A stretch of DNA of 64,000 nt from Propionibacteriaceae bacterium P6A17 (GTDB lineage: Bacteria > Actinomycetota > Actinomycetes > Propionibacteriales > Propionibacteriaceae), in the NCBI GenBank assembly GCA_000619965.1, contig JHVD01000002.1:186001-250000 (forward strand), given 5' to 3'. The notes below the pieces were generated by a model. That model did not search any database and was not told the origin of the DNA. It saw only the letters and a program-made list of their open reading frames with translations. A program made the translations under genes and the position numbers. Below, one piece after another: positions 26,780-35,784 of this stretch. Each line of letters opens with the position of its first letter. Position 1 is the first letter of the stretch.

Positions 26780-28225
26780 ATGACCGCTGCTCTAGCCTTC
26801 GTCCCGAACGTCCTTGCCACCCGCTACGCCTCGGCCGCCATGCGCGACATCTGGGCACCGGAATCCAAGGTGATCGCCGAGCGTCGGCTGTGGCTGGCCG
26901 TCCTGCGCGCCCAGCGCGACCTCGGCGTCGACTTCGGCGGCGCGGACCCCGACGCAGTCATCGCCGCCTACGAGGGCGTCGCCGAGCAGGTGGACCTCGA
27001 CTCCATCGCCCGACGCGAGCGCGTCACCCGCCACGACGTCAAGGCGCGCATCGAGGAATTCAACGCCCTCGCCGGCCACGAACACGTCCACAAGGGCATG
27101 ACGTCGCGCGACCTGACGGAGAACATCGAGCAGCTCCAGACCCTCCAGTCCCTGCGCCTGGTGCGCGCACGCGTCGTCACCGTCCTGGCGCAACTCGCGC
27201 GGCTCTCCGTCGAGTACCGCGACCGGGCCATGACCGGCCGCTCCCACAACGTCGCCGCCCAGATCACCACCCTGGGCAAGCGGTTCGCCACCGCCGCCGA
27301 CGAACTGCTCGTGGCGCTCCAGCGCCTCGACGAGCTCATCGCCCGCTACCCGGCGCGCGGCATCAAGGGCCCCATGGGCACCGCCCAGGACATGCTCGAC
27401 CTGCTCGGCGGCGACGCCCAGCGCCTCGCCGAGCTGGAGCGCCGCGTCGCCGAAGGGCTGGGCTTCCACGCCGTGTTCACCGCGACGGGGCAGGTCTACC
27501 CGCGCAGCCTCGACTACGACGTCGTCACCACCCTCGCCCAGATCGCCGCCGCGCCCAGCAACGTCGCGACGACGATCCGCCTCATGGCCGGCCTCGAGCT
27601 CGTCACCGAAGGGTTCAAGGAGGGGCAGGTGGGCTCCTCGGCGATGCCCCACAAGATGAACACCCGCTCCTGTGAGCGCGTGAACGGCATGGCCGTCATC
27701 CTGCGCGGCCACGTCTCGATGATCGGCGAGCTCGCGGGAGACCAGTGGAATGAGGGCGACGTCTCCTGCTCCGTCGTGCGCCGCGTCGCCCTCCCCGACG
27801 CCTTCTTCACCATCGACGGCATGTTCGAGACCTTCCTCACCGTCCTGCAGGACTTCGGCGCCTTCCCCGCCGTCATCGAGGCGGAGCTGCAGCGCTACCT
27901 GCCGTTCCTCACGACGACGAAGGTGCTCATGGCCGCCGTCCGCAAGGGCGTCGGCCGCGAGGAAGCACATGAGGCCATCAAGGAGCACGCGGTCGCCGTC
28001 GCCCTCGAGATGCGCGAAGGACTCAAGACCAACGACCTCCTCGACCGCCTCGCCGCCGACGAGCGCCTGAGGCTCAACCGCGACGAGCTGGGCGCCCTCG
28101 TGTCCGCGCCCCTCGAGCTGGCCGGCACCGCGCAGCAGCAGGTGGACGAAGTCGCGGCCAAGGTGGGCGAGATCGTCGCAGCCGACCCGGAGGCGGCCGC
28201 CTACCGCCCGGGCGCGGTGCTCTGA
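26780..28225 (+). CDS. purB: Adenylosuccinate lyase
   Basis: The 481-residue member of the fumarase/aspartase superfamily cleaves both SAICAR and adenylosuccinate in purine synthesis. The superfamily signature reads G-S-S-A-M-P-H-K-M-N near residue 288. It is preceded by H-K-G-M-T-S-R-D-L-T-E-N (near 109), with the conserved Thr-Ser of the active site, and by M-T-G-R-S-H-N near 152. The protein starts M-T-A-A-L-A-F-V-P-N-V-L-A-T-R-Y-A-S. Length is normal. It converges on the ABC permease gene. Confidence 0.96.
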   Translation: MTAALAFVPNVLATRYASAAMRDIWAPESKVIAERRLWLAVLRAQRDLGVDFGGADPDAVIAAYEGVAEQVDLDSIARRERVTRHDVKARIEEFNALAGHEHVHKGMTSRDLTENIEQLQTLQSLRLVRARVVTVLAQLARLSVEYRDRAMTGRSHNVAAQITTLGKRFATAADELLVALQRLDELIARYPARGIKGPMGTAQDMLDLLGGDAQRLAELERRVAEGLGFHAVFTATGQVYPRSLDYDVVTTLAQIAAAPSNVATTIRLMAGLELVTEGFKEGQVGSSAMPHKMNTRSCERVNGMAVILRGHVSMIGELAGDQWNEGDVSCSVVRRVALPDAFFTIDGMFETFLTVLQDFGAFPAVIEAELQRYLPFLTTTKVLMAAVRKGVGREEAHEAIKEHAVAVALEMREGLKTNDLLDRLAADERLRLNRDELGALVSAPLELAGTAQQQVDEVAAKVGEIVAADPEAAAYRPGAVL

Positions 28226-28307
28226 CCCCCCCCGGACACGCCGCGGCCGGCACGTCCCCCGAGCGGGTGGACGGGCCGGCCACAGGCAGTCAGGGCCGCG
28301 CAGGCGC

Positions 28308-29429
28308 TCAGGCTTCGGCCTTCAGCCCTTCGCGCCACTTCATCGGCTTGCCAGTGCGCAGCAGGCCGTTGTCGTAGATCTTCGCGGAAACCAGGATGAT
28401 GACTGCGGTGGTCACCGCGAGCAGCAGCGCCGAGACGACGGGCTCCCACGCCGCGGACTGGCCCAGGAAGACCCGCATCGGCACGGCCACCGGGGCCGAG
28501 AACGGCACGTAGCTCATGATCGTCAGCGCCAGCGGGTTGTTGCTGAGGAAGATGATGAGCATGTAGGGGATCATGATGATCCACATGATCGGCTGCTGCA
28601 CGTTGGCGAGATCCTCGGAGCGCGAGACCAGCGCAGCCGCGGCTGCGTACAGGGAGGCCACCATCACGAAGCCGATCAGGAACAGGATGATGAACCAGAT
28701 GACGGGCCACGTGAGGTTGCCGACGGGCATCGTCGTCCCGTTGTAGGCGAGGCCGCCCGCGACCACCAGCACGATCGCGAGGATCTGCACGAGCGCCGCA
28801 GCCGAGTTGCCGACGATCTTCCCGGTCAGCAGCGCCCTCGACGAGACCGTCGCCAGCAGGATCTCGACGATGCGCGTCTGCTTCTCCTCCACGACGGAGT
28901 TGGCGATGCTCATGCCGAACGTGATCGCCGACATCATCCACAGCAGGCCAAAGCCCATGCCCATGAGATTGGCGATCCACGACGCCTGCGCGCTCGGCGC
29001 CAGCAGCTCCACCTCCGGCACGATGGCCAAGGCGTTGACGAGGCCCTGCGGCTCCGTGTCGAGGCCCAGCACCTTCACCCCCGCCGGCGACGACGGGTCG
29101 ACGACCAGCGCCGCATCCGCGGTCTCCGACTCGACGGCGGCCCGGGCCGCGGCGTCGTCGGGCACCTCCATCCACTCGACGCCCTCCAGCGACGAGTGGG
29201 CACTGGCCACCTCGGAGGTGGCGGCGACCCTGGTGGTGCCCCCGTCGAACAGGTCGCCCAGACGCGGGACCAGCACGATGGCGGCCAGGATCACGACCAG
29301 CGTGATGGCCGTCGAGATGATGAACGACTTCGACAGGAATCGCTGGACGATCTCGCGCTTGGCGACGATGCCGACGGTGTCCCAAAAGGACTGGCGCGGC
29401 GTGAGCGGGGGGGTCTGGGTGGTGGTCAC
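28308..29429 (-). CDS. ABC-2 type exporter permease (NatB-like)
   Basis: The 373-residue membrane protein has one helix near residues 36-54, a large extracytoplasmic loop to about 165, and five or six C-terminal helices. This is the arrangement of NatB/YhaP-type ABC-2 permeases. It overlaps the ATPase gene upstream by four bases (ATGA), so the two are made together. Substrate is unknown; such pairs export sodium, antibiotics or peptides, and the adjacent two-component system suggests envelope-stress control. Confidence 0.88.
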   Translation of the reverse strand: MTTTQTPPLTPRQSFWDTVGIVAKREIVQRFLSKSFIISTAITLVVILAAIVLVPRLGDLFDGGTTRVAATSEVASAHSSLEGVEWMEVPDDAAARAAVESETADAALVVDPSSPAGVKVLGLDTEPQGLVNALAIVPEVELLAPSAQASWIANLMGMGFGLLWMMSAITFGMSIANSVVEEKQTRIVEILLATVSSRALLTGKIVGNSAAALVQILAIVLVVAGGLAYNGTTMPVGNLTWPVIWFIILFLIGFVMVASLYAAAAALVSRSEDLANVQQPIMWIIMIPYMLIIFLSNNPLALTIMSYVPFSAPVAVPMRVFLGQSAAWEPVVSALLLAVTTAVIILVSAKIYDNGLLRTGKPMKWREGLKAEA

Positions 29430-30304
29430 TGTGCCAACTCCTTGTAGATCTCGTGCAGGTTGCGGCGGACGCGGCCGAACTGCTCGACCCGCCCGCGCTG
29501 GGTGGCGGCAGTGAGCACGCGCTGGGCGTCGTCCTCGCTCGCCTGGAACTTCACGTAGCCGCCGTCGAACTCGACGACGTGCACGCCCGCATCACGCACC
29601 CAGCCGGTGTCGGCCGTCGTCACCAGCTCCCAGTCGTTGCCCAGCTCGGCGGCGAGCAGTTCAGCGCGCGTCCCGTTGGCGCGGATCGTGCCGCCGGCGA
29701 TGATGACCAGCTCGTCGCAGAGGCGCTCGACGACGTCGAGCTGGTGCGACGAGAACAGCACCGGCGCGCCGGTGGCGGCGGTGTCGCGCAGGACCTCCAC
29801 CGTCGTGTCCACCGCCGACGGATCCAAGCCGGAGAACGGCTCGTCGAGGATGAGCGCCACCGGCTCGTGGATCAGGGCCGCAGCGATCTGGGCCCGCTGC
29901 TGGTTGCCGAGCGACAGCGACTCGAGGGTGTCCGTCGGGTCGCCATTGAGCTGGAGCCGCTCCAGCAGCTCGAGGCCGCGGCGACGCGACGCCTCCGCCG
30001 AATGGCCGTGGAGCTGCCCCAAGTAGACGAGCTGGTCGATCACCTTCATCTTCGGGTAGAGGCCGCGCTCCTCCGGCATGTAGCCGATGTTGGCGCGATA
30101 CTGCGCGGACATCGGCTGGCCGTCGACGAGCACCTCGCCCTGCTGCGCCGCCAGGACGCCCAGGATGATGCGCATCGTCGTCGTCTTGCCGGCGCCGTTG
30201 CCGCCGACGAAGCCCGTCATCAGGCCGGGCTTGATGTCGAAGGACACGTCGTCGAGGACGTGCTTGTCACCGAAGAATCGGTGCAGATTTCTCACGCTGA
30301 TCAT
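29426..30304 (-). CDS. ABC exporter ATP-binding protein (NatA-like)
   Basis: The 292-residue ATPase has Walker A G-G-N-G-A-G-K-T-T near residue 34 and the signature region L-S-L-G-N-Q-Q-R (Asn-Gln in place of Gly-Gly). Walker B is L-I-L-D-E-P-F-S-G-L-D-P and the H-loop is F-S-S-H-Q. A C-terminal extension of about 80 residues is typical of drug/NatA subfamilies (DUF4162-like). The ATG at 30304 is supported by homology and by a -10 seven bases upstream. Confidence 0.9.
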   Translation of the reverse strand: MISVRNLHRFFGDKHVLDDVSFDIKPGLMTGFVGGNGAGKTTTMRIILGVLAAQQGEVLVDGQPMSAQYRANIGYMPEERGLYPKMKVIDQLVYLGQLHGHSAEASRRRGLELLERLQLNGDPTDTLESLSLGNQQRAQIAAALIHEPVALILDEPFSGLDPSAVDTTVEVLRDTAATGAPVLFSSHQLDVVERLCDELVIIAGGTIRANGTRAELLAAELGNDWELVTTADTGWVRDAGVHVVEFDGGYVKFQASEDDAQRVLTAATQRGRVEQFGRVRRNLHEIYKELAQ

Positions 30305-30311
30305 GGCTTCC

Positions 30312-30317
30312 ACGCTA
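30312..30317 (-). promoter_or_regulatory. Leaderless-type -10 (TAGCGT) of the ABC exporter operon
   Basis: On the minus strand TAGCGT ends seven bases before the ATG at 30304. It gives the exporter its own transcript in the 81-base gap after the response regulator, where the regulator could act. Confidence 0.45.
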
Positions 30318-30385
30318 CGGGCCGACGGTGCCATCGGGCTTCCCGCGAGCGAGGGAAATCCCCGCATCCCCCGACCGGGGGAGGC

Positions 30386-31039
30386 CTACCCGTCGCGCCC
30401 GACGAGTCCGCGTTCGTAGGCCCAGATGACCGCCGCGATCCGGTCGCGCAACCCCAGCTTCATGAGGATGTTCGACACGTGCGTCTTCACCGTCTCCGGG
30501 CTCACGAACAGCTCGTCGGCGATCTCCGCGTTGGTGAGTCCGCGCGCCAGCGCAAGGAGAGTCTCGTGCTCGCGCGCCGTGAGCTGCTCGGCCGCGACGT
30601 CGGGCGCCGACGGGGGCCGGGTGGCTGCGAAACGCGCGATGACCCGTCGGGTGACCTGCGGCGACAGCAGCCCCTCGCCGCGCCCGAGCACCTGCACGGC
30701 CTCGATCAGCTCCTCCGCCTCGGCGGTCTTCAACATGAAGCCGGCCGCCCCCGCCTGCAGGGTCTCGAACAGGAAGTCGTCGCGGTCGAAGGTGGTGAGG
30801 ATCAGCACACTCGAGCGGGCCCCGGCCTCGTGCAGGCGCCGCGTCGCCTCGATGCCGTCCATCACCGGCATCTGCACGTCCATGCAGACCACGTCCGGCT
30901 CCAACTCGAGCGCCAGCCGCACGCCCTCCGCGCCGTTGGAGGCCTGGCCCACCACCTCGATCCCCGGCTCGGTGCCGAGGATGGTGGCGAAGCCGGCGCG
31001 GATCAGGGACTGGTCGTCGACGAGCAGGACGCGGATCAT
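30386..31039 (-). CDS. NarL/LuxR-type response regulator
   Basis: The 217-residue regulator has a receiver domain with acidic pocket D-D (8-9) and phospho-acceptor Asp54 (C-M-D-V-Q-M-P), then a linker. A LuxR helix-turn-helix follows at about 150-205 (L-T-N-A-E-I-A-D-E-L-F-V-S-P-E-T-V-K-T-H). Its ATG overlaps the kinase stop by four bases, making one unit. It probably controls the ABC exporter directly downstream. The frame stays open far upstream, but that part is a shadow of the kinase. Confidence 0.93.
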   Translation of the reverse strand: MIRVLLVDDQSLIRAGFATILGTEPGIEVVGQASNGAEGVRLALELEPDVVCMDVQMPVMDGIEATRRLHEAGARSSVLILTTFDRDDFLFETLQAGAAGFMLKTAEAEELIEAVQVLGRGEGLLSPQVTRRVIARFAATRPPSAPDVAAEQLTAREHETLLALARGLTNAEIADELFVSPETVKTHVSNILMKLGLRDRIAAVIWAYERGLVGRDG

Positions 31040-32253
31040 GCGGGCGCCACCGTCGGCAGTTCGACGCGGACCCGGTAGCCGCCGCGGGGTTTCGGACCGG
31101 CCTCGACGGTGCCGCCGACGGCCGCCACCCGCTCGCGCATACCCTGCAGGCCGGTGCCGCTGCCCGGCGTCGACGAGCTGAGGCCGTGCCCGTCGTCGGA
31201 GATCTCCAGCTCCACTCCGTTGGGACGTGTGCGCAGGCGTACCGCGACATTCGCCGTCCGGCCCGCGTGCTTCGCGGCGTTCGTGAGGCCCTCCTGGACG
31301 ACGCGGTAGAGCGTGAGCTGGGCGGCGGGGGTGAGGCCGTGCGGCTCGTCGACGACCTCGTAGGTGACCCGTTGCCCGCCGTCCACCGCGCGCTGGATGA
31401 GCGCGGGCACGTCGTCGAGCATGGGCAGATGACCGGCCGGCTCGTCTGCGGAGCGGAGCGTGAGCACCAGCCTGCGCAGGTCCTGCACGGCCGAGCGCGC
31501 GCTCGACTCGACCGACTTCAGCGCCTCCGCCGCCGCGTCGACGTCGCGATCGAGGAGACGGCGCGCGGCCGCTGCCTGCACCGACATCGCGGTGACGTGG
31601 TGCGCGACCACGTCGTGCAGCTCCCGCGCGACCCTCAGGCGCTCCTGCTCCACGGCCTCGTCGATGAGCTCGGCCTGCAGCGCGACGATCCGCTCGTTCG
31701 CGGCTTGCAGCTCCACCTTCTCGACGGCCCGCTGCCAGTCTTTGTCGCCGAAGATCCAGGCGGCGGTGAAGTAGGCGAGGTTGATCGTCGAGTTGATGGC
31801 GAGCCAGGCGAGGAAGACGGACACGTCCACCGCCTGCGCGGACGCCTCCTCCGGAGCCTTCAGCGTGCCCACCACGAGGGACAACGCCATGACCACGACG
31901 ACGGCCCCGCGCGCGGCGACCGACCGTCCCCGATCGCTGCTCCACGCACCCATCGAGTAGAAGCCGAGGAACAGGCTGACCTGCGACGCGTACACGTCCA
32001 TGCCGCTGGCCAGCGAGGCCACCGAGTAGGCCACGGACTGCACCAGCCCTGAGACGAGCGGACGTCGTCGGCGCCACACCAGCGGCAATGCGACGGCGAG
32101 CGAGCCCAGCATCTGGAGCCACAGCGGCGTCGAGAAGACGGAGACCCCGGCGACCGTCGCCAACCAGGCGAGGGCGGCTCCGACGGCGGCCAGCGCGACG
32201 GCGGTGAACACGTCGGTGCGCAACCAGCGGGCGGGGAGCGGACGGGTCGGCAT
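31036..32253 (-). CDS. Sensor histidine kinase (HisKA_3, NarL-partner type)
   Basis: The 405-residue kinase has five or so N-terminal membrane helices (about 13-165) with almost no external loop, so it is an intramembrane-type sensor. A dimerisation and phospho-acceptor domain has His213 in R-E-L-H-D-V-V-A-H-H. A short HATPase domain has N-A-A-K-H-A-G and G-T-G-L-Q-G-M-R-E-R. Intramembrane NarL-type kinases often sense envelope stress or the state of a linked transporter. The start at 32253 is supported by a -10 six bases upstream. Confidence 0.92.
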   Translation of the reverse strand: MPTRPLPARWLRTDVFTAVALAAVGAALAWLATVAGVSVFSTPLWLQMLGSLAVALPLVWRRRRPLVSGLVQSVAYSVASLASGMDVYASQVSLFLGFYSMGAWSSDRGRSVAARGAVVVVMALSLVVGTLKAPEEASAQAVDVSVFLAWLAINSTINLAYFTAAWIFGDKDWQRAVEKVELQAANERIVALQAELIDEAVEQERLRVARELHDVVAHHVTAMSVQAAAARRLLDRDVDAAAEALKSVESSARSAVQDLRRLVLTLRSADEPAGHLPMLDDVPALIQRAVDGGQRVTYEVVDEPHGLTPAAQLTLYRVVQEGLTNAAKHAGRTANVAVRLRTRPNGVELEISDDGHGLSSSTPGSGTGLQGMRERVAAVGGTVEAGPKPRGGYRVRVELPTVAPA

Positions 32254-32259
32254 GGGGTG

Positions 32260-32265
32260 ATCGTA
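32260..32265 (-). promoter_or_regulatory. Leaderless-type -10 (TACGAT) of the two-component operon
   Basis: On the minus strand TACGAT ends six bases before the ATG at 32253. Confidence 0.45.
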
Positions 32266-32400
32266 GCCTTGTGCGCCATCCGTGCGACTCCCTCGCGCGG
32301 GGGAGGGCCTGTCGCAGCGGCGTTGCCCTCCCCAAAGGGACGCTGTGTGTTCCCTCGCGCGGGGGGCGCCGCACGACAGCCCCGCGCGGGAGGTGGCACG

Positions 32401-33624
32401 ATGGGGCGGGTGAGGACGAGGGAATCGATGCCGCCGACGGTGTGGGTGCTGCTGGCCGCGGCGTTCGTGATCGCCATGGGCTTCGGACTGATCGCCCCGG
32501 TCCTGCCGCAATTCGCCGAGGACATGGCCGCGGCCGTGTTCCCCCAGGCCACCGTGACCGCGACGAGCGTCGTGATCTCCGCCTTCGCGCTGTTCAGGCT
32601 CCTGTGGGCAACCCCGGCAGGCTCCCTCGTCGCCCGGCTCGGGGAGAAGGCGACGTACATCGCGGGCGTGTTCATCGTCGCCATCTCGACAGCCCTGACC
32701 GCGTTCGCGCAGGACTATTGGCAACTGCTCGCGTTCCGCTCGCTGGGCGGCATCGGCTCGGTGATGTTCACCGTGGCGGCCATGGGGCTGCTCATCCGTA
32801 TCTCTCCTGCGCACATGCGCGGCCGAATCTCGGCGATGTACGGCGCCATGTTCATGATCGGCAACATGCTCGGTCCGGTGTTCGGTGGCACTCTCGCCGA
32901 GTTTGGGGTGGCCGTGCCGTTCCTCATCTAAGCGGCAGCGCTCATCGTCGCGGGGATCATCATGTGGGCTCGGATGCCCGAGACCCGCGTCGTCAGCGGC
33001 GAGGGGGTGTCGGCGGGGCCTGCGCCGATGACGCTCGCGGAGGCGCTGCGGGACCGCGCATTCGTCGCGAACCTGCCCGGGTTGTTCGCCCACGGGTGGG
33101 CCAACTTCGGGGTGCGCACGGCGCTGGTGCCGTTGTTCATCGGTGCTGTCATCTCGCCGAATGCCTGGGTGGCGGGGACCGCGCTCGCGCTGTTCGCGGT
33201 GGGCAACGCGCTGGCGCTGCCGTTCGCGTCGCGCTACGCCGATCGGGTGGGGCGCAAGCCGATGGTGGTGTGGGGGCTGGCCGCAGGGGGCGTGTTCACG
33301 GCGATGCTCGGGCTCACGTCCGCCGCGCTCGCGGCGTGGGCGGTGTGCCTGCTCGCCGGGATCGGGGTGGGCATGTTCAACCCGGCCTCCCAGGCGGTGA
33401 TCGCCGACGTGGTCGGCCGAGAGCGCTCGGCCGGAAAGGTCGTGGCCACCACCCAGATGGTGGCCGATGTGGGCTCGATCGTGGGGCCGCTGGCGGCCGG
33501 CGCGATCGCGGACGCGGTGGGCTACGGCTGGGCATTCGGGGTGACGGGCGGGATCCTGCTCGTCGGAGCGCTCGCGTGGACGGGGACGCCGGACACGATC
33601 GCTCGCACGCGCGCCCGCGACTGA
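32401..33624 (+). pseudogene. MFS drug-type efflux transporter with an in-frame ochre stop
   Basis: The full frame would encode about 407 residues with twelve membrane helices. The N-terminal half has G-F-G-L-I-A-P-V-L-P-Q-F and R-L-G-E-K. The C-terminal half has R-Y-A-D-R-V-G-R-K-P, the usual loop of DHA1-type exporters. TAA at 32929-32931 (codon 177) interrupts helix 6 in F-L-I-stop-A-A-A-L-I-V, and the frame resumes without shift to the normal end. A Tyr codon would differ by one base. Nothing else is damaged, so this is a fresh nonsense mutation, a base-call error, or readthrough. ATG 32428 is an alternative start. Confidence 0.8.
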
Positions 33625-33638
33625 CCGTTTCCGGCGCC

Positions 33639-33722
33639 AGGCGTGACTGGTTGCGATCCAGCGCGTCCCGGACCGGCGTGTCGGGGCCCCTGGAGGCAAC
33701 TGGATCGCAACCAGTCACGCCT
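33639..33722. repeat. Perfect 23-bp inverted repeat
   Basis: The arms at 33639-33661 (beginning AGGCGTGACTGGTTGCGATC) and 33700-33722 are exact reverse complements separated by 38 bases. The loop contains GGGGCCCC. The element fills the gap between the transporter end and the purC promoter. It could fold into a long hairpin that ends transcription, or be a small non-autonomous repeat. No target-site duplication or transposase is visible. Confidence 0.85.
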
Positions 33723-33772
33723 CGGCCCGGGGACCGGCCGCCCAGCACGGTCGGCAGCGCGGGCGCGGGGAC

Positions 33773-33778
33773 TAGGAT
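33773..33778 (+). promoter_or_regulatory. Leaderless-type -10 (TAGGAT) of purC
   Basis: TAGGAT ends seven bases before the GTG at 33786. The in-frame ATG at 33777 lies inside this hexamer, so it is unlikely to be the start. Confidence 0.55.
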
Positions 33779-33785
33779 GCCAGTC

Positions 33786-34652
33786 GTGAGCCAGTTCCAA
33801 TCCGTCCTCGGCCTGCCGCTTCGCCACGCAGGCAAGGTCCGCGAGTTGTTCGATGTGCAGTACGAGGGCCAACCAGCCTTCCTGATGGTCGCCACCGACA
33901 ACATCTCGGCGTTCGACCACGTCCTCCCGACGCACATCCCCGACAAGGGGGCGGTGCTCACCCAGCTCAGCACGTGGTGGTTCGAGCAGCTCGGCGTGCC
34001 CAACCACCTGCTCTCGACGGACGTGCCCGAGCCTGTGCGTGGGCGCGCGGTGATCGTCGAACGCCTCGACATGGTGCCGGTGGAGTGCGTCGCCCGCGGC
34101 TACCTCACCGGCTCCGGCTGGGCGGAATACCAGTCGAGCGGGACGGTGTGCGGGATCCGGCTGCCCGCAGGCCTGCGCGACGGCGACAAGCTCCCCGAGC
34201 CGATCTTCACCCCCGCGATCAAGGCCCAACTGGGCGAGCACGACGAGAACGTCGACTTCGCCACCATCGCGCGCCTCCACGGCGAAGACCTCGCCGCGCG
34301 CCTGCGCGATGAAACCCTCGCCATCTACACCCGCGCCGCGGACATGGCCGCCGCGCGCGGCATCCTGCTGGCCGACACCAAGTTCGAGTTCGGACTCCGC
34401 GACGGCGAGCTGGTGCTGGCCGATGAGGTCCTCACCCCAGACTCGTCGCGCTTCTGGGACGCGCAACTGTGGCGCCCCGGCGAGTCGCTGCCGAGCTTCG
34501 ACAAGCAGTTCGTGCGCGACTGGCTGGCACACGACTCGGGCTGGGACCGCGACGGCACACCCCCGGCGCTGCCGGAGGACGTCGTCGCGGCCACCCGTAA
34601 GCGCTACCTCGAGGCCTTCCGCAGGCTCACGGGGAGGGCATTCGGGGCCTGA
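33786..34652 (+). CDS. purC: SAICAR synthetase
   Basis: The 288-residue enzyme joins aspartate to CAIR. Family landmarks are G-K-V-R-E-L-F-D-V near residue 15, A-T-D-N-I-S-A-F-D-H, and E-C-V-A-R-G-Y-L-T-G-S-G near residue 100. L-A-D-T-K-F-E-F-G and L-A-D-E-V-L-T-P-D-S-S-R-F near 195-225 are also present. The length fits the longer actinobacterial form. GTG 33786 is preferred over ATG 33777 because of the promoter position. It is followed after seven bases by the converging PfkB gene. Confidence 0.95.
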   Translation: MSQFQSVLGLPLRHAGKVRELFDVQYEGQPAFLMVATDNISAFDHVLPTHIPDKGAVLTQLSTWWFEQLGVPNHLLSTDVPEPVRGRAVIVERLDMVPVECVARGYLTGSGWAEYQSSGTVCGIRLPAGLRDGDKLPEPIFTPAIKAQLGEHDENVDFATIARLHGEDLAARLRDETLAIYTRAADMAAARGILLADTKFEFGLRDGELVLADEVLTPDSSRFWDAQLWRPGESLPSFDKQFVRDWLAHDSGWDRDGTPPALPEDVVAATRKRYLEAFRRLTGRAFGA

Positions 34653-34659
34653 GCGGGAC

Positions 34660-35784
34660 TCAGTCCAGGTCGGAGTGGACGGCGAACGTGGCCTGCGCGC
34701 GGCGCACGCCATGCACCGAGTGCCTGGGCACGATGTCGTCGAGGAAGGCGTAGTCCTTCCGCACGTACTCAGCGCGCAGGTCCCCGGCCTCGGCGCGTGA
34801 CCTGGTGACGCGCCACCAGTCGCTGATGTCGCCCCAGCCGGGCGCGGCGAGCGACCCGCCGAACTGCTGCACCGCCAGCGAGGCGCACAGCGACGCGAAC
34901 CGGAGCCGTTGCTCCAGCGGCCAGCCCGCGAGCGTGCCGAGCACGATCGCCGAGGCGAACACGTCGCCGGCGCCGGTGGCGTCGGTCGGTTCGACGGCCA
35001 CCGCCGGGCAGTACGCCTCCTCGCCGGTGGACTGGTCGATTGCGTAGGAGCCCGCCACGCCGTCGGTGACGACGGCGAAGGGCACCAGCTCGGCGAGCTT
35101 GCGCACGGCCTGGGTGGGGGAGTCGGTGCGCGTGTAGTGCATGGCCTCGACGGCGTTCGGGGTGAAGCCGTGGCAGTGCTCGAGCGGCTGGAGCACTGCG
35201 GGGTCCCAGCGTCCCGTCTCGTCATAGCCGATGTCGGCGAACAACCTGGTGCCGCGCGCGGCGAGGGTCCGCCACCACGATGTTTCGCCGGCCAGGTCCA
35301 GGACCGCAGCCCGGGCGTGCGGGGCGGCCAGGATGTACGGCTCGAGCGGGGAGGGCAGCTCGTGCATGTGCGTGACCATGGCGCGATCGCCGTCGACGGT
35401 CATCGCGACGGTCGTCGCCGAGTGGAAGTTCTCGAAGCGCGGGCACGACGACAAATCGATGCGTTCGCCCTGCTCGAGGGTCTCCCACATCCAGTCGGCG
35501 TAGGCGTCGTCGCCGAAGCCCGCGACGAGGCCGGTGCGCAGCCCGAGCCGGGCGAGCGCCGTCGCAAGGTTGGCGATGCCGCCGGGGCAGGATCCCATGC
35601 CGGTGGTGTAGAGCTCCTCGCCCGGCTGCGGCATGCGGGAGAGGCCGGTGAAGATGAGGTCGAAGAAGACGGTGCCGGTGCTCAGCACATCCAGCGGCGG
35701 GTCGTCGTCGGTGCGCTGCGCCTTCAGCGGGTCCCAGTACCAGCAGGACTCGCAGCGCACCTCGTCGTGCTCGTGGTCGGTCAT
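34660..35784 (-). CDS. PfkB-family carbohydrate kinase of the sugar ABC operon
   Basis: The 374-residue kinase starts with an unusual hydrophilic extension containing C-E-S-C-W-Y-W-D-P. A ribokinase fold follows: the G-G-I-A-N-L-A-T-A-L-A-R-L-G glycine-rich segment near residue 69, and T-D-A-T-G-A-G-D-V-F near residue 280 with the catalytic Asp. It should phosphorylate a sugar brought in by the ABC importer encoded upstream. Its ATG overlaps the second permease stop by four bases. The substrate is unknown; the linked GH4 enzyme suggests a glycoside or its phosphate. Confidence 0.85.
   Translation of the reverse strand: MTDHEHDEVRCESCWYWDPLKAQRTDDDPPLDVLSTGTVFFDLIFTGLSRMPQPGEELYTTGMGSCPGGIANLATALARLGLRTGLVAGFGDDAYADWMWETLEQGERIDLSSCPRFENFHSATTVAMTVDGDRAMVTHMHELPSPLEPYILAAPHARAAVLDLAGETSWWRTLAARGTRLFADIGYDETGRWDPAVLQPLEHCHGFTPNAVEAMHYTRTDSPTQAVRKLAELVPFAVVTDGVAGSYAIDQSTGEEAYCPAVAVEPTDATGAGDVFASAIVLGTLAGWPLEQRLRFASLCASLAVQQFGGSLAAPGWGDISDWWRVTRSRAEAGDLRAEYVRKDYAFLDDIVPRHSVHGVRRAQATFAVHSDLD

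Noticed and set aside
30386-32374. Response regulator fused to a long N-terminal domain
   Set aside because: The extra part overlaps the histidine kinase gene in another frame; a normal regulator start with ATGA overlap exists at 31039.
33639-33722. Insertion sequence ends
   Set aside because: The arms are perfect, but only 38 bases lie between them, and there is no transposase or target duplication.
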